DNA of 28,249 nt from JBFWQM01 sp050249455 (GTDB lineage: Bacteria; Pseudomonadota; Alphaproteobacteria; MPNO01; VGEU01), in contig JBFWQM010000040.1 of the NCBI GenBank assembly GCA_050249455.1, positions 1 through 28,249 of the forward strand, read 5' to 3'. The number at the start of each line of letters is the position of its first letter. Within the stretch, counting starts at the first letter, position 1. The position numbers and the translations under genes are program-made. This document shows positions 8,445 through 16,294 of this stretch, piece after piece. Below the pieces are notes generated by a model that worked only from the letters and a program-made list of their open reading frames with translations, was not told the DNA's origin and did not search any database.

Positions 8445-8738
8445 CTAGGCGACGGCGCTGAGGCGGCGGGCGCGGACGGCGATGCGGGCGTGGCGCCGAT
8501 AGGCCTGCGCGGCCTGCGCGTGATCGATCTCGGTCGCGTCGGGCATCCACTCCTGCCCGAGCTGCTGGGCGGCGAAGACGGGTTCCGGCATCGCTAGGAC
8601 CGGAGCGGCGATCACCGGCTCCGCGCGCGGACGCGGCGGCAGCGGCTCGCGGTCGTAGGCCGCGCGGTCGCCGACGCGCGCGCGCGCCGCGATGCGGCGT
8701 GCGGTGGCGAGCGGGACGATGCGGGGCGCGACTCTCAT
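8445..8738 (-). CDS. Hypothetical protein, small and Ala/Arg-rich
   Basis: A 97-residue open frame from an ATG at 8738, placed directly downstream of the AT-rich promoter region and 33 bp before the first possible cyclase start. The composition is rich in Ala, Arg and Pro, with no signal peptide, membrane segment or recognised motif. The C-terminal third (IDHAQAAQAYRRHARIAVRA) could form an amphipathic helix. I do not recognise the family. The position supports a real gene, possibly cotranscribed with the cyclase and formate dehydrogenase genes. In DNA this GC-rich a random frame of this length is not rare, so it remains tentative. Confidence 0.45.
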   Translation of the reverse strand: MRVAPRIVPLATARRIAARARVGDRAAYDREPLPPRPRAEPVIAAPVLAMPEPVFAAQQLGQEWMPDATEIDHAQAAQAYRRHARIAVRARRLSAVA

Positions 8739-9024
8739 CCGTGCAATCCAGGGAACAGTTAACGGAATATAACCATAACCTCTTCAGTGACCGCAAGTTC
8801 AATTTACGGCATTTTAAATAAAATCAAGTCGTCATTAACCATGATTTTTCATTGATTTCGACGAACCCGGCATTTTTTGCCTAGTTTTGGGTTCCCCGAT
8901 TAGCTTCTTTTGATGCCGATCGATCGTCGATTAAGGGACTGGCAATGGCGCGGCGCGATAACCGGCCTACCTGATCGGCGACGTGCGCCGGCAGGTGCGT
9001 GGGTTTTGGGGACCCGGGGTCAGT
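8739..9024. promoter_or_regulatory. AT-rich divergent intergenic region with CtrA-like half-sites
   Basis: This 286-bp stretch separates the minus-strand gene at 8445-8738 from the plus-strand GGDEF/EAL gene. From about 8755 to 8940 it is strikingly AT-rich compared with the rest of the window. It holds TTAACCAT (8835-8842), an exact match to the alphaproteobacterial CtrA half-site, plus TTAACGGA and ATAACCAT close by at about 8759-8776. A short inverted repeat GGCA-T5-TGCC spans 8869-8881. No clean -35/-10 pair stands out. AT-rich promoters are also targets of MucR/Ros-type silencers. It most likely holds promoters for both flanking genes. Confidence 0.5.
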
Positions 9025-10725
9025 ATGAGTAATCCGGCGAACGAACTCGAGAGCCTGCGCGCCGCGCTCGCCGCTTCGGGCGACGTGGCCTACGAGTGGG
9101 ACCTCGTTAGCGACCGTTTCGTCTGCCTGGCTGGCGGCGCCGACGCGGTGGCCGAGACCGCGCGGGCGGTCCAGTCCGGTGCCGCGCTCAACACCCGCGT
9201 CCATCCGGAGGATCTGCCGGCCCGCTTCGACGCGCTGTCGAAGCTCTACGAGGGCGCGTCGTCCTATGAGTGCGAGTACCGCGTGCGCACGACGGCCGGC
9301 GAGTACCTGTGGCTGCACGACCGCGGCGTCGCCCGGTTCGCCGAACCTGGCAAGCCGACGGGGCTGCGCGGCGTCCTGCGGGCCTCGTGGGCGCGCACGC
9401 GCTCGGACGGCAGGCTCGAATACCTCGCCAACTTCGACGAGCTGACCGGCCACTTCAACCGGACGCGGCTGCGCGAATCGCTCGACCACGCGCTGTCCTA
9501 CTGCCAGCGCTACGACATCCCGGCGGCCTACCTGACGATCGGCATCGACAAGCTGACCCTGGTCAACCAGGCGTTCGGCCACGAGGTGGCGGACGCGGTG
9601 ATCGTCGCGATCGGCCAGCGCCTCGACCGCTGCATGCGCGCGTCCGACGTGATCGGCCGGGTCGGCGGCGATCGCTTCGGCATCGTGCTCGGACACTGCC
9701 GCGAGGCCGACATCGCCGCGATCGCCGAGAAGATCCTCGACGCGGCGCGCAACACCGCGGTGCTGACCACCGCCGGCCCGATCCACGTCACCGTTTCGAT
9801 CGGCGCGGTCGCGGTGCCGGCCGGCGCGCAGACCGCGACGGACGCGATGACCAAGGCCGACATCGCCCTGCAGAAGGCCAAGCACCAGGGCCGCAACTGC
9901 GCCCAGGTCTATACCGCCTCGGAGGACGAGGCGCGCGGCCGGCGCGAGAACATGGTGGTGGTCGAGCAGGTGCAGAACGCGCTGCGCAACGGCCGCATGA
10001 CCTTCGCCTACCAGCCCGTGGTGGATGCGAAGACCGGCCGCGCCGCGTTCCACGAATGCCTGATCCGGATGATCCAGCCGGACGGCGAGATCGTCGCCGC
10101 CGGCCGCTTCATGCCCGCGGTGGAGGAGCTCGGCATCGTCCGCCACATCGACCGGTTCGCCTTCGACCTCGCGGTGCGCGAGCTCGCGGAGCATCCCGAG
10201 GCGCGGCTCGCCGTCAACGTGTCGGGCCTGACGACCTCCGACCTCGCGTGGCGGCGCAACGCGGTGGCCGCGCTGCGCGGCCATCCCGACGTCGCCCGGC
10301 GCCTGGTCGTCGAGATCACCGAGACCGCCGGCCTCGACGACATCGACGAATGCAGCCGCTTCATCGCCGCCTTGCGCGATCTCGGCTGCCGCATCGCGCT
10401 CGACGACTTCGGCGCCGGCTACACTTCTTTCCGGCACCTCAAGATGCTGTCGGTCGACATGGTCAAGATCGACGGCTCGTTCGTGCGCGACATCGCGAAC
10501 AACCCGGACAACCGTGTGTTCGTGCGTTCGCTGCTCGACCTAGCGAAGAACTTCGACCTCGAGACGGTCGCCGAGTGCGTCGAGACGGAGGAGGACGCGC
10601 GCATCCTGGCCGACGAAGGCGTCCGCTACCTGCAGGGCTACGCGTTCGGCCGTCCGGTGCTCGACCGCCCGTGGGCGCCGGCCGTCCCGGCCCCTGCGGT
10701 CGCGCGGGTCGCGCAGGCCCGCTAG
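9025..10725 (+). CDS. PAS-GGDEF-EAL protein, probable c-di-GMP phosphodiesterase with degenerate GGDEF
   Basis: A 566-residue cytoplasmic signalling protein. Residues about 10-125 look like a PAS/PAC sensor with the typical YRVRTTAGEYLWLHDRG segment. A GGDEF domain follows (about 130-300), but its signature at 214-218 reads GGDRF, so the catalytic Glu is Arg and cyclase activity is doubtful. The EAL domain (about 315-545) reads ECL at 344-346 but keeps Glu344, Asn398, Glu430, Asp460, Asp461, Lys481, Glu517 and Gln537, so hydrolysis of c-di-GMP to pGpG is plausible. The ATG at 9025 is chosen over a GTG at 8983, which would add 14 unlikely residues; the ribosome site is weak either way. It converges on phaR with only 4 bp between the stops. 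Confidence 0.92.
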   Translation: MSNPANELESLRAALAASGDVAYEWDLVSDRFVCLAGGADAVAETARAVQSGAALNTRVHPEDLPARFDALSKLYEGASSYECEYRVRTTAGEYLWLHDRGVARFAEPGKPTGLRGVLRASWARTRSDGRLEYLANFDELTGHFNRTRLRESLDHALSYCQRYDIPAAYLTIGIDKLTLVNQAFGHEVADAVIVAIGQRLDRCMRASDVIGRVGGDRFGIVLGHCREADIAAIAEKILDAARNTAVLTTAGPIHVTVSIGAVAVPAGAQTATDAMTKADIALQKAKHQGRNCAQVYTASEDEARGRRENMVVVEQVQNALRNGRMTFAYQPVVDAKTGRAAFHECLIRMIQPDGEIVAAGRFMPAVEELGIVRHIDRFAFDLAVRELAEHPEARLAVNVSGLTTSDLAWRRNAVAALRGHPDVARRLVVEITETAGLDDIDECSRFIAALRDLGCRIALDDFGAGYTSFRHLKMLSVDMVKIDGSFVRDIANNPDNRVFVRSLLDLAKNFDLETVAECVETEEDARILADEGVRYLQGYAFGRPVLDRPWAPAVPAPAVARVAQAR

Positions 10726-10729
10726 GCGC

Positions 10730-11353
10730 CTAGCCTTCCTTCTTCGGCGAGATGGCGTCGAGCTGGCGCTGCATCTGCTCCAGCCGCGCCTTCATGTCCT
10801 CCAGGTCGCGGTCGGCCTCCGGCCGCGGCGACGCCTCGGCCGCGGGGCCGTTGCGGCCCGGCGCGCCCGGCGCACCCGGCGCGAAGGGCGTGAACATCTG
10901 CATGGCGCGCTCGAACATCGCCACGTTCTGGCGGCCGAGCTCGTCGAGCTGGTTGAACGGGAACATGCCGCCGAAGGCGGTCTTGAGGTACTGCCGGATC
11001 TCTTCCTGGTTCTTGGTGAAGGCCCGCATCGACACCTCGAGGTATTGCGGTACCAGCGACTGCAGGCTGTCGCCATAGAACCCGATGAGCTGGCGCAGGA
11101 AGCTGATCGGCAGCAGGTTGGTCCCCTTGGCCTCCTCCTCGACGATGATCTGGGTCAGCACGGAGCGGGTGATGTCCTCGCCCGTCTTGGCGTCGCGGAC
11201 GACGAAATCGATCCCCTCGCGGACCATCTTCGCAAGATGCTCCAGCGTGACGTAGCTCGAGGTCGACGTATTGTAGAGGCGGCGATTCGCGTATTTCTTG
11301 ATCGTGACCGGCTCGGCGCCTTCCGTGACGCCCGGCTTCTCGGTATCGGCCAT
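10730..11353 (-). CDS. phaR: Polyhydroxyalkanoate synthesis repressor PhaR
   Basis: A 207-residue regulator. The N-terminal PHB/PHA accumulation DNA-binding domain is clear: VTIKKYANRRLYNT at about 16-29, followed by TSSYVTLEHLAKMVREG. The central accumulation-regulator part follows, with FLRQLIGFYGDSLQSLVPQYLE and the MFPFNQLDELGRQN stretch. The end is Pro/Gly/Ala-rich and then a coiled-coil-like helix (LEDMKARLEQMQRQLD). In relatives PhaR represses phasin and PHB genes, is released by binding to PHB granules, and controls its own gene. Here it is divergent from the PhaE/PhaC pair, with a TGC-N3-GCA palindrome between them, which fits autoregulation and local control of the PHB genes. Confidence 0.95.
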   Translation of the reverse strand: MADTEKPGVTEGAEPVTIKKYANRRLYNTSTSSYVTLEHLAKMVREGIDFVVRDAKTGEDITRSVLTQIIVEEEAKGTNLLPISFLRQLIGFYGDSLQSLVPQYLEVSMRAFTKNQEEIRQYLKTAFGGMFPFNQLDELGRQNVAMFERAMQMFTPFAPGAPGAPGRNGPAAEASPRPEADRDLEDMKARLEQMQRQLDAISPKKEG

Positions 11354-11429
11354 GGGGGTCTATTCCGTAATGGGAGTGGTACGCCTAGGGATCCTGCCGG
11401 CCAGACTATCAGAGATTGCCTAATGTTGC

Positions 11430-11438
11430 TGCATTGCA
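11430..11438. promoter_or_regulatory. Candidate PhaR operator in the phaR/phaE divergent region
   Basis: TGCATTGCA lies in the 136-bp region between phaR and the small PhaE-like gene, within CTGCATTGCAT. That is 7 of 8 fixed bases of the CTGC-N3-GCAG sequence reported for Rhodobacter PhaR. It is 77 bp upstream of the phaR start and 51 bp upstream of the phaE-like start. The match to known PhaR sites is from memory of the literature; binding here is inference. Confidence 0.55.
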
Positions 11439-11477
11439 TGACGGAATTTTGCGGCGCGGCGAAAGCCCGCAGGCGCC

Positions 11478-11483
11478 TATAGT
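11478..11483 (+). promoter_or_regulatory. Candidate -10 element giving a leaderless phaE/phaC transcript
   Basis: TATAGT ends 6 bp before the ATG at 11490. No Shine-Dalgarno sequence precedes that ATG, so a transcript starting at or next to the ATG would be leaderless. No convincing -35 is present at 16-18 bp spacing, so the call is weak. Confidence 0.35.
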
Positions 11484-11489
11484 GTTCCG

Positions 11490-11876
11490 ATGTCGGAACC
11501 GCCCGATTACGACAGCCTGGCGCGCCGGTATCTCGACCTGTGGCAGCGCCATGTGGCGAGCGCGGCGGCCGACCCCGACTTGGCGCGGGCATGGACCACG
11601 TTCCTCGCGGCGTTGAGCGGCCAGGCGCGTCCGGCGCCCTTCCCGTGGCCGGCCCCGTTCCCGGCCGCCCCGCAGGCGCCGCCCGGCGGGCGGTCCGATG
11701 ATGCCGCCGCGCCCGGGACCGCGCCCGCTCCCGCTGCACCTGGCGACGGCGGCGGCGATCTGCGCCGGTTCGAGGCTCGCCTGGCCGCTGTTGAGAAGCG
11801 GCTGGCCGAGCTCGAGCCACGACCTCGCGGCGGAAGCCGCAAGCCTAAGGCTGGCGCTCGAAAGCGCGCCGGCTGA
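11490..11876 (+). CDS. Small PhaE-like/phasin-like protein overlapping phaC
   Basis: A 128-residue protein, unrecognised at family level. The N-terminus (YDSLARRYLDLWQRHVA, then ARAWTTFLAALSG) is an amphipathic helical pattern reminiscent of PhaE, the small partner of class III PHA synthases. A Pro/Ala/Gly-rich linker (about 48-88) leads to a coiled-coil-like helix (FEARLAAVEKRLAELE) and a strongly basic tail (RGGSRKPKAGARKRAG). True PhaE proteins are much longer (about 350 residues), so the role is inferred from position and pattern. It is divergent from phaR and its last 179 bp overlap the synthase gene in another frame. Codons in the overlap become unusual for this genome (CGA, CCA, GGA), as dual coding would force. 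Confidence 0.68.
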   Translation: MSEPPDYDSLARRYLDLWQRHVASAAADPDLARAWTTFLAALSGQARPAPFPWPAPFPAAPQAPPGGRSDDAAAPGTAPAPAAPGDGGGDLRRFEARLAAVEKRLAELEPRPRGGSRKPKAGARKRAG

Positions 11877-12906
11877 GGCGTTCGACGCCGCGGTGGACCG
11901 CGAGGCGCGTCGCCGCCTCGACGGCTTCCTGACCGGCCTCGCCGCATATCTCGCCCATCCCTATCGCCGGGCCCTGGCCGATCCGGCGCCGGCGTGGACC
12001 GAAGGCACTACGGCACTGCGCGACTACGGGCCGGCGGACGGGCGGCCCGTGCTGGTGGTGCCGTCGCTGGTCAATCGCGCCTACGTCCTGGACCTCGCGC
12101 CGGACATGAGCCTGCTGCGCTTCCTCGCCGGCCGGGGGCTGCGGCCGCTGCTGGTCGATTGGGGCGCGCCGGGCGACGACGAGCGGCTGTTCACGCTGTC
12201 CGACTACGTCGCCGGCCGGCTCGAGCGGGCGCTGGAACGCGCCGTCGCGCTGGCCGGCGGGCCGGTGCCGGTGATCGGCTACTGCATGGGCGGGCTGCTC
12301 GCGCTGGCCCTGGCGCTGCGCCGGCCGCAGGCGGTGTCGGCGCTGGCATTCCTGGCGACGCCGTGGGATTTCCACGCCGGCACCGGCGGGCCGCCGCCGG
12401 CGCTGGCGCTGATGCGCTCCGGCCTCGGCGCCATCATCGACGCGACCGGGACGATGCCGGTGGACCTGATGCAGACGCTGTTCTTCAGCCTCGACCCGAC
12501 CCAGAGCTTCGCCAAGTTCCGTCGCTTCGCGACCCTGGATCCCGCGTCGGAGGCCGCGCGCGCCTTCGTGGCGCTGGAGGACTGGGCCAACGACGGCGTG
12601 CCGCTGGCCGCCGCGGTGGCGCGCGAATGCCTCGATGGCTGGTACCTCGCCAACACGCCGGCCGCCGGGCGCTGGCACGTCGCCGGCCGCCCGGTGCGGC
12701 CGCAGGACTGGTCCGGGCCGGCGCTGGCGGTTATCCCCGCGCGCGACCGCATCGTGCCGCCGGCATCGGCCACCGCGCTGGCCGACGCGCTGCCCGCCTG
12801 CGACCGCCTGAACCCGCCGGCCGGCCACGTCGGCATGGTGGTCGGCGGCCGCGCCGACGCGGCGCTGTGGCGGCCGCTGGCGGACTGGCTGCGCGCCCGC
12901 GGCTGA
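11698..12906 (+). CDS. phaC: PHA synthase-like alpha/beta hydrolase (PhaC family)
   Basis: A 402-residue protein expected to polymerise 3-hydroxyacyl-CoA into PHB. It has the synthase lipase box GYCMGG with Cys196 as nucleophile (GxCxG rather than GxSxG), Asp350 in PARDRIVPP and His377 in PAGHVGMV, giving a complete Cys-Asp-His triad. VDWGAPGDDERLFTLSDYV is typical of the family. The length is nearer class III PhaC than the roughly 600-residue class I enzymes. The ATG-ATG start at 11698/11701 is chosen because the N-terminal segment GPRPLPLHLA appears to belong to the family; the next good in-frame start is a GTG at 11893. This makes a 179-bp out-of-frame overlap with the PhaE-like gene. A depolymerase-like role is less likely given the Cys. 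Confidence 0.85.
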   Translation: MMPPRPGPRPLPLHLATAAAICAGSRLAWPLLRSGWPSSSHDLAAEAASLRLALESAPAEAFDAAVDREARRRLDGFLTGLAAYLAHPYRRALADPAPAWTEGTTALRDYGPADGRPVLVVPSLVNRAYVLDLAPDMSLLRFLAGRGLRPLLVDWGAPGDDERLFTLSDYVAGRLERALERAVALAGGPVPVIGYCMGGLLALALALRRPQAVSALAFLATPWDFHAGTGGPPPALALMRSGLGAIIDATGTMPVDLMQTLFFSLDPTQSFAKFRRFATLDPASEAARAFVALEDWANDGVPLAAAVARECLDGWYLANTPAAGRWHVAGRPVRPQDWSGPALAVIPARDRIVPPASATALADALPACDRLNPPAGHVGMVVGGRADAALWRPLADWLRARG

Positions 12907-12913
12907 CGAAGCT

Positions 12914-12936
12914 GCATTTGTGCGATGCACAAATGC
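12914..12936. promoter_or_regulatory. Perfect 10-bp inverted repeat upstream of phaA, candidate PhaR operator
   Basis: GCATTTGTGC, spacer GAT, GCACAAATGC: a perfect 10-bp dyad centred on TGC-GAT-GCA (12921-12929). It begins 8 bp after the phaC-like stop and ends 5 bp before the predicted phaA -35. It is not followed by a T-run, so an operator is favoured over a terminator. It shares the TGC-N3-GCA core with the sites at 11430, 14345 and 2247. Confidence 0.6.
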
Positions 12937-12941
12937 CCCAA

Positions 12942-12970
12942 TTGCCGGCATCCGGCGGCGGTCGTATATA
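12942..12970 (+). promoter_or_regulatory. Candidate sigma-70 promoter of phaA
   Basis: TTGCCG (12942-12947), 17 bp, then TATATA (12965-12970). Transcription would start near 12977, about 48 nt upstream of phaA, which has the excellent ribosome site AAGGAGG at 13012-13018. The palindrome at 12914-12936 lies immediately upstream. Confidence 0.55.
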
Positions 12971-13024
12971 GGGGGCGTCCCGTCGCCGGATCGCCGGGCC
13001 GACGGCAATACAAGGAGGCATCTG

Positions 13025-14200
<1,176 letters not shown>

Positions 14201-14229
14201 TCCTGCCGGCGCCCCGTTCTGTCGCTCGA

Positions 14230-14259
14230 GGGCGGGTCGTTGACCCGCCCTTTCGCTTT
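14230..14259 (+). terminator. Rho-independent terminator after phaA
   Basis: GGGCGGGTC (14230-14238), loop GTT, GACCCGCCC (14242-14250) form a perfect 9-bp GC-rich stem followed by TTTCGCTTT. It lies 29 bp past the phaA stop and is the clearest terminator in the window. It implies that phaB, 122 bp further on, has its own promoter or depends on read-through. Confidence 0.85.
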
Positions 14260-14343
14260 GCGGGGGCCCGTCGTCGTCGCGTGCCGGCGTCCGTGCTAGG
14301 ATTGCGCCAATCCGACCGGCGGGCCAACCGCGGCGTTTGGCAC

Positions 14344-14354
14344 GTGCGTTGCAC
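14344..14354. promoter_or_regulatory. TGC-N3-GCA palindrome upstream of phaB
   Basis: GTGC-GTT-GCAC is a short perfect dyad whose core TGCGTTGCA (14345-14353) lies 28 bp before the phaB ATG. An upstream GTGCTAGGAT (14293-14302) resembles an alphaproteobacterial -10 box, which would put the palindrome in the leader; no good -35 was found. Candidate PhaR operator by similarity to the sites before phaA and phaR. Confidence 0.45.
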
Positions 14355-14381
14355 CGAAGCGCGCAATTGGGGAGACAGGGA

Positions 14382-15107
14382 ATGGCCAGGATCGCAGTCG
14401 TCACCGGCGGCACGCGCGGGATCGGCGCCGCCATCAGCATCGCGCTCAAGGAGGCCGGCCGCAAGGTCGCGGCGACCTACGCCGGCAACGAGGATGCCGC
14501 GAACGCCTTCCACCGCGAGACGGGCATCCCCGTCTACCGCTTCGACGTCGGCGACTTCGAGGCGTGCAAGATGGGTCTCGCGCGCATCGTCGCCGACCTC
14601 GGCGGGCCGATCGACATCCTGGTCAACAACGCCGGCATCACCCGCGACGGCACCATGCACCGCATGACGCCGGAGCAGTGGCAGGCGGTGATCCAGACCA
14701 ACCTCGGCTCGTGCTTCAACATGTGCCGCTGCGTCATCGAGAGCATGCGGGCCAACAAGTTCGGCCGCATCGTCAACGTCGGCTCGATCAACGGCCAGGC
14801 CGGCCAGTACGGCCAGGTCAACTACGCTGCCGCGAAGTCGGGCATCCACGGCTTCACCAAGGCGCTGGCCCAGGAAGGCGCCGGCGTCAACGTCACGGTG
14901 AACGCCATCGCGCCGGGCTACGTCGACACCGACATGGTGCGCGCGGTGCCGCCGAACGTGCTGGAGAAGATCGTCGCGCGCATCCCGGTCGGCCGCCTCG
15001 GCACCGCCCACGACATCGCCCGCGGCGTCCTGTTCCTCACCGCCGACGACGCCGATTTCATCACCGGCTCGACGCTCTCCATCAACGGCGGGCAGCACAT
15101 GTATTGA
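14382..15107 (+). CDS. phaB: Acetoacetyl-CoA reductase (NADPH)
   Basis: A 241-residue short-chain dehydrogenase that reduces acetoacetyl-CoA to (R)-3-hydroxybutyryl-CoA for PHB synthesis. It shows the cofactor motif TGGTRGIG at 8-15, NNAG at 82-85, and the catalytic Ser135, Tyr148 and Lys152 (YAAAK). The segment INGQAGQYGQVNY and the C-terminal STLSINGGQHMY match PhaB rather than FabG. The ATG at 14382 follows GGGGAGAC about 9 nt upstream; the frame is open 15 codons further up but those residues are not family-like. It forms a pathway with phaA and phaC, although the terminator after phaA separates their transcription. Confidence 0.95.
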   Translation: MARIAVVTGGTRGIGAAISIALKEAGRKVAATYAGNEDAANAFHRETGIPVYRFDVGDFEACKMGLARIVADLGGPIDILVNNAGITRDGTMHRMTPEQWQAVIQTNLGSCFNMCRCVIESMRANKFGRIVNVGSINGQAGQYGQVNYAAAKSGIHGFTKALAQEGAGVNVTVNAIAPGYVDTDMVRAVPPNVLEKIVARIPVGRLGTAHDIARGVLFLTADDADFITGSTLSINGGQHMY

Positions 15108-15192
15108 GCGGCCGGAGGTCGGGACGCCGTTGGTTCCCGCGGGCTGGTCGCGTCTCGTGCGGCCTCAATGCTTCTCGCTGACGCGCGCGCCG

Positions 15193-15235
15193 CCTCCCCC
15201 TGGCCCCGCCCCTCGTGGGAGGGGGCAGGGGGAGG
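15193..15235. repeat. Long GC-rich imperfect palindrome after phaB
   Basis: Outer arms CCTCCCCCTG (15193-15202) and CAGGGGGAGG (15226-15235) pair perfectly, and the inner part can extend the hairpin (CCCCTC/GAGGGG). It lies 85 bp after the phaB stop in an otherwise featureless 208-bp gap before the DMT gene. On the minus strand it shares the core CCCCCTCCC-A-CGAGGGG with the element at 2461-2483, so both may belong to one dispersed repeat family. It could also end phaB transcription. Confidence 0.6.
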
Positions 15236-15315
15236 GGGTGATGCCAGCGATGGGCCGTAACGGTCGATTCGATGCCGATGCGTTCCGCAGGCCCTGAATA
15301 GGCCCGTCTTTTCCC

Positions 15316-16218
15316 ATGCATCCCGCCGCATCCGCCGACGCCGCGCGCCGGCGTGCGACCCTCGTCGGCGCCGGGGCGCTGCTGCTGTGGGCGACCTTGG
15401 CGTCGACCGCGGCGCTGACGGCGCGCATCCCGCCGTTCCAGCTCGTCGCGCTGGCGTTCGCGCTGGCCGGCGTCTGCGGCGCGGCGATCGTGGCGGCGCG
15501 CGGCGGGCTCCGCGCCGCGCTGCGCCAGCCGGCGGCGGCGTGGGCGCACGGCATCGGCGGCCTGTTCGGATATCACTTCTGCTATTTCGTCGCCCTACGC
15601 AACGCGCCGGCGGCGGAAGCCAACCTGGTCAACTACCTGTGGCCGCTGCTGATCGTCGTGTTCTCGGCGGCGCTGCCGGGGGAGCGGCTGCGCGCCGCCC
15701 ACGTCGCCGGCGTCGCGATGGGCTTCGCCGGGGTGTCGCTGCTGCTGGCCGGCGGCGAGCCGGCGCCGGCGGAGACCGAAGCCGCGCTGGGCTATGCGGC
15801 GGCGTTCGCGGCGGCGCTGGTATGGTCGTCCTATTCGGTCTCGGCCCGGCTTTTGCAGGCGGTGCCGACCGCGGCGGTGGCTGGCTTCTGCGTGGCGACC
15901 GCCGTCCTCTCGGCGGCCTGCCACGTCCTCTGGGAGGCCACCGTGATGCCGACCGCATTCGAATGGCTGGTGGTCGGCGCGATCGGGCTGGGGCCGCTCG
16001 GGGCCGCCTTCTTCCTGTGGGACCATGCGGTGAAGCGCGGCGACATCCGCGTCCTGGGCCTGCTGTCCTATGCGACGCCGCTGCTCTCCACCCTGCTACT
16101 GATCGGCGCCGGCTTGGCCCCGGCGACATGGGCGGTCGCCGGGGCGGCGGCGCTGATCGTCGGCGGCGCGGCGGTCGGCACCGGGTTCGGCCGGCGCCGT
16201 GCCGCACGTCCCCGTTGA
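15316..16218 (+). CDS. DMT-superfamily (EamA) exporter, YddG-like
   Basis: A 300-residue inner-membrane protein with about ten hydrophobic segments arranged as two EamA repeats (about 12-142 and 155-290). ALLLWATLAS near the N-terminus and the segment ANLVNYLWPLLIVVFSA (about 99-115) are like YddG-type aromatic amino acid exporters of the drug/metabolite transporter superfamily. It would export small metabolites using the proton gradient; the substrate is not shown by the sequence. There is no obvious ribosome site at the ATG. It ends 76 bp before the TRAP operon and could be cotranscribed with it, but nothing demonstrates this. Confidence 0.85.
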   Translation: MHPAASADAARRRATLVGAGALLLWATLASTAALTARIPPFQLVALAFALAGVCGAAIVAARGGLRAALRQPAAAWAHGIGGLFGYHFCYFVALRNAPAAEANLVNYLWPLLIVVFSAALPGERLRAAHVAGVAMGFAGVSLLLAGGEPAPAETEAALGYAAAFAAALVWSSYSVSARLLQAVPTAAVAGFCVATAVLSAACHVLWEATVMPTAFEWLVVGAIGLGPLGAAFFLWDHAVKRGDIRVLGLLSYATPLLSTLLLIGAGLAPATWAVAGAAALIVGGAAVGTGFGRRRAARPR

Positions 16219-16294
16219 CACCCTGCGCCGGTTGTCCGAACACTGCCGCCGACGCCGCCGAGACGGCGCGGATACGAACAGACCGGAGGGGACG

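Noticed and set aside
8945..9024. c-di-GMP riboswitch ahead of the GGDEF/EAL gene
   Set aside because: The leader is short and lacks the conserved GEMM-type elements I would expect; no convincing paired structure seen.
8881..10437. 518-codon minus-strand frame opposite the GGDEF/EAL gene
   Set aside because: Low-complexity composition and no motifs, while the plus strand encodes a well-conserved signalling protein.
11893..12906. Shorter PhaC starting at the GTG at 11893
   Set aside because: It would remove the family-like N-terminus and the coding signal of this frame in 11698-11892, and the GTG has no good ribosome site.
12914..12936. Palindrome read as a terminator for the phaC-like gene
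   Set aside because: The stem is only moderately GC-rich, has no T-run after it, and sits directly against a good promoter; operator preferred.
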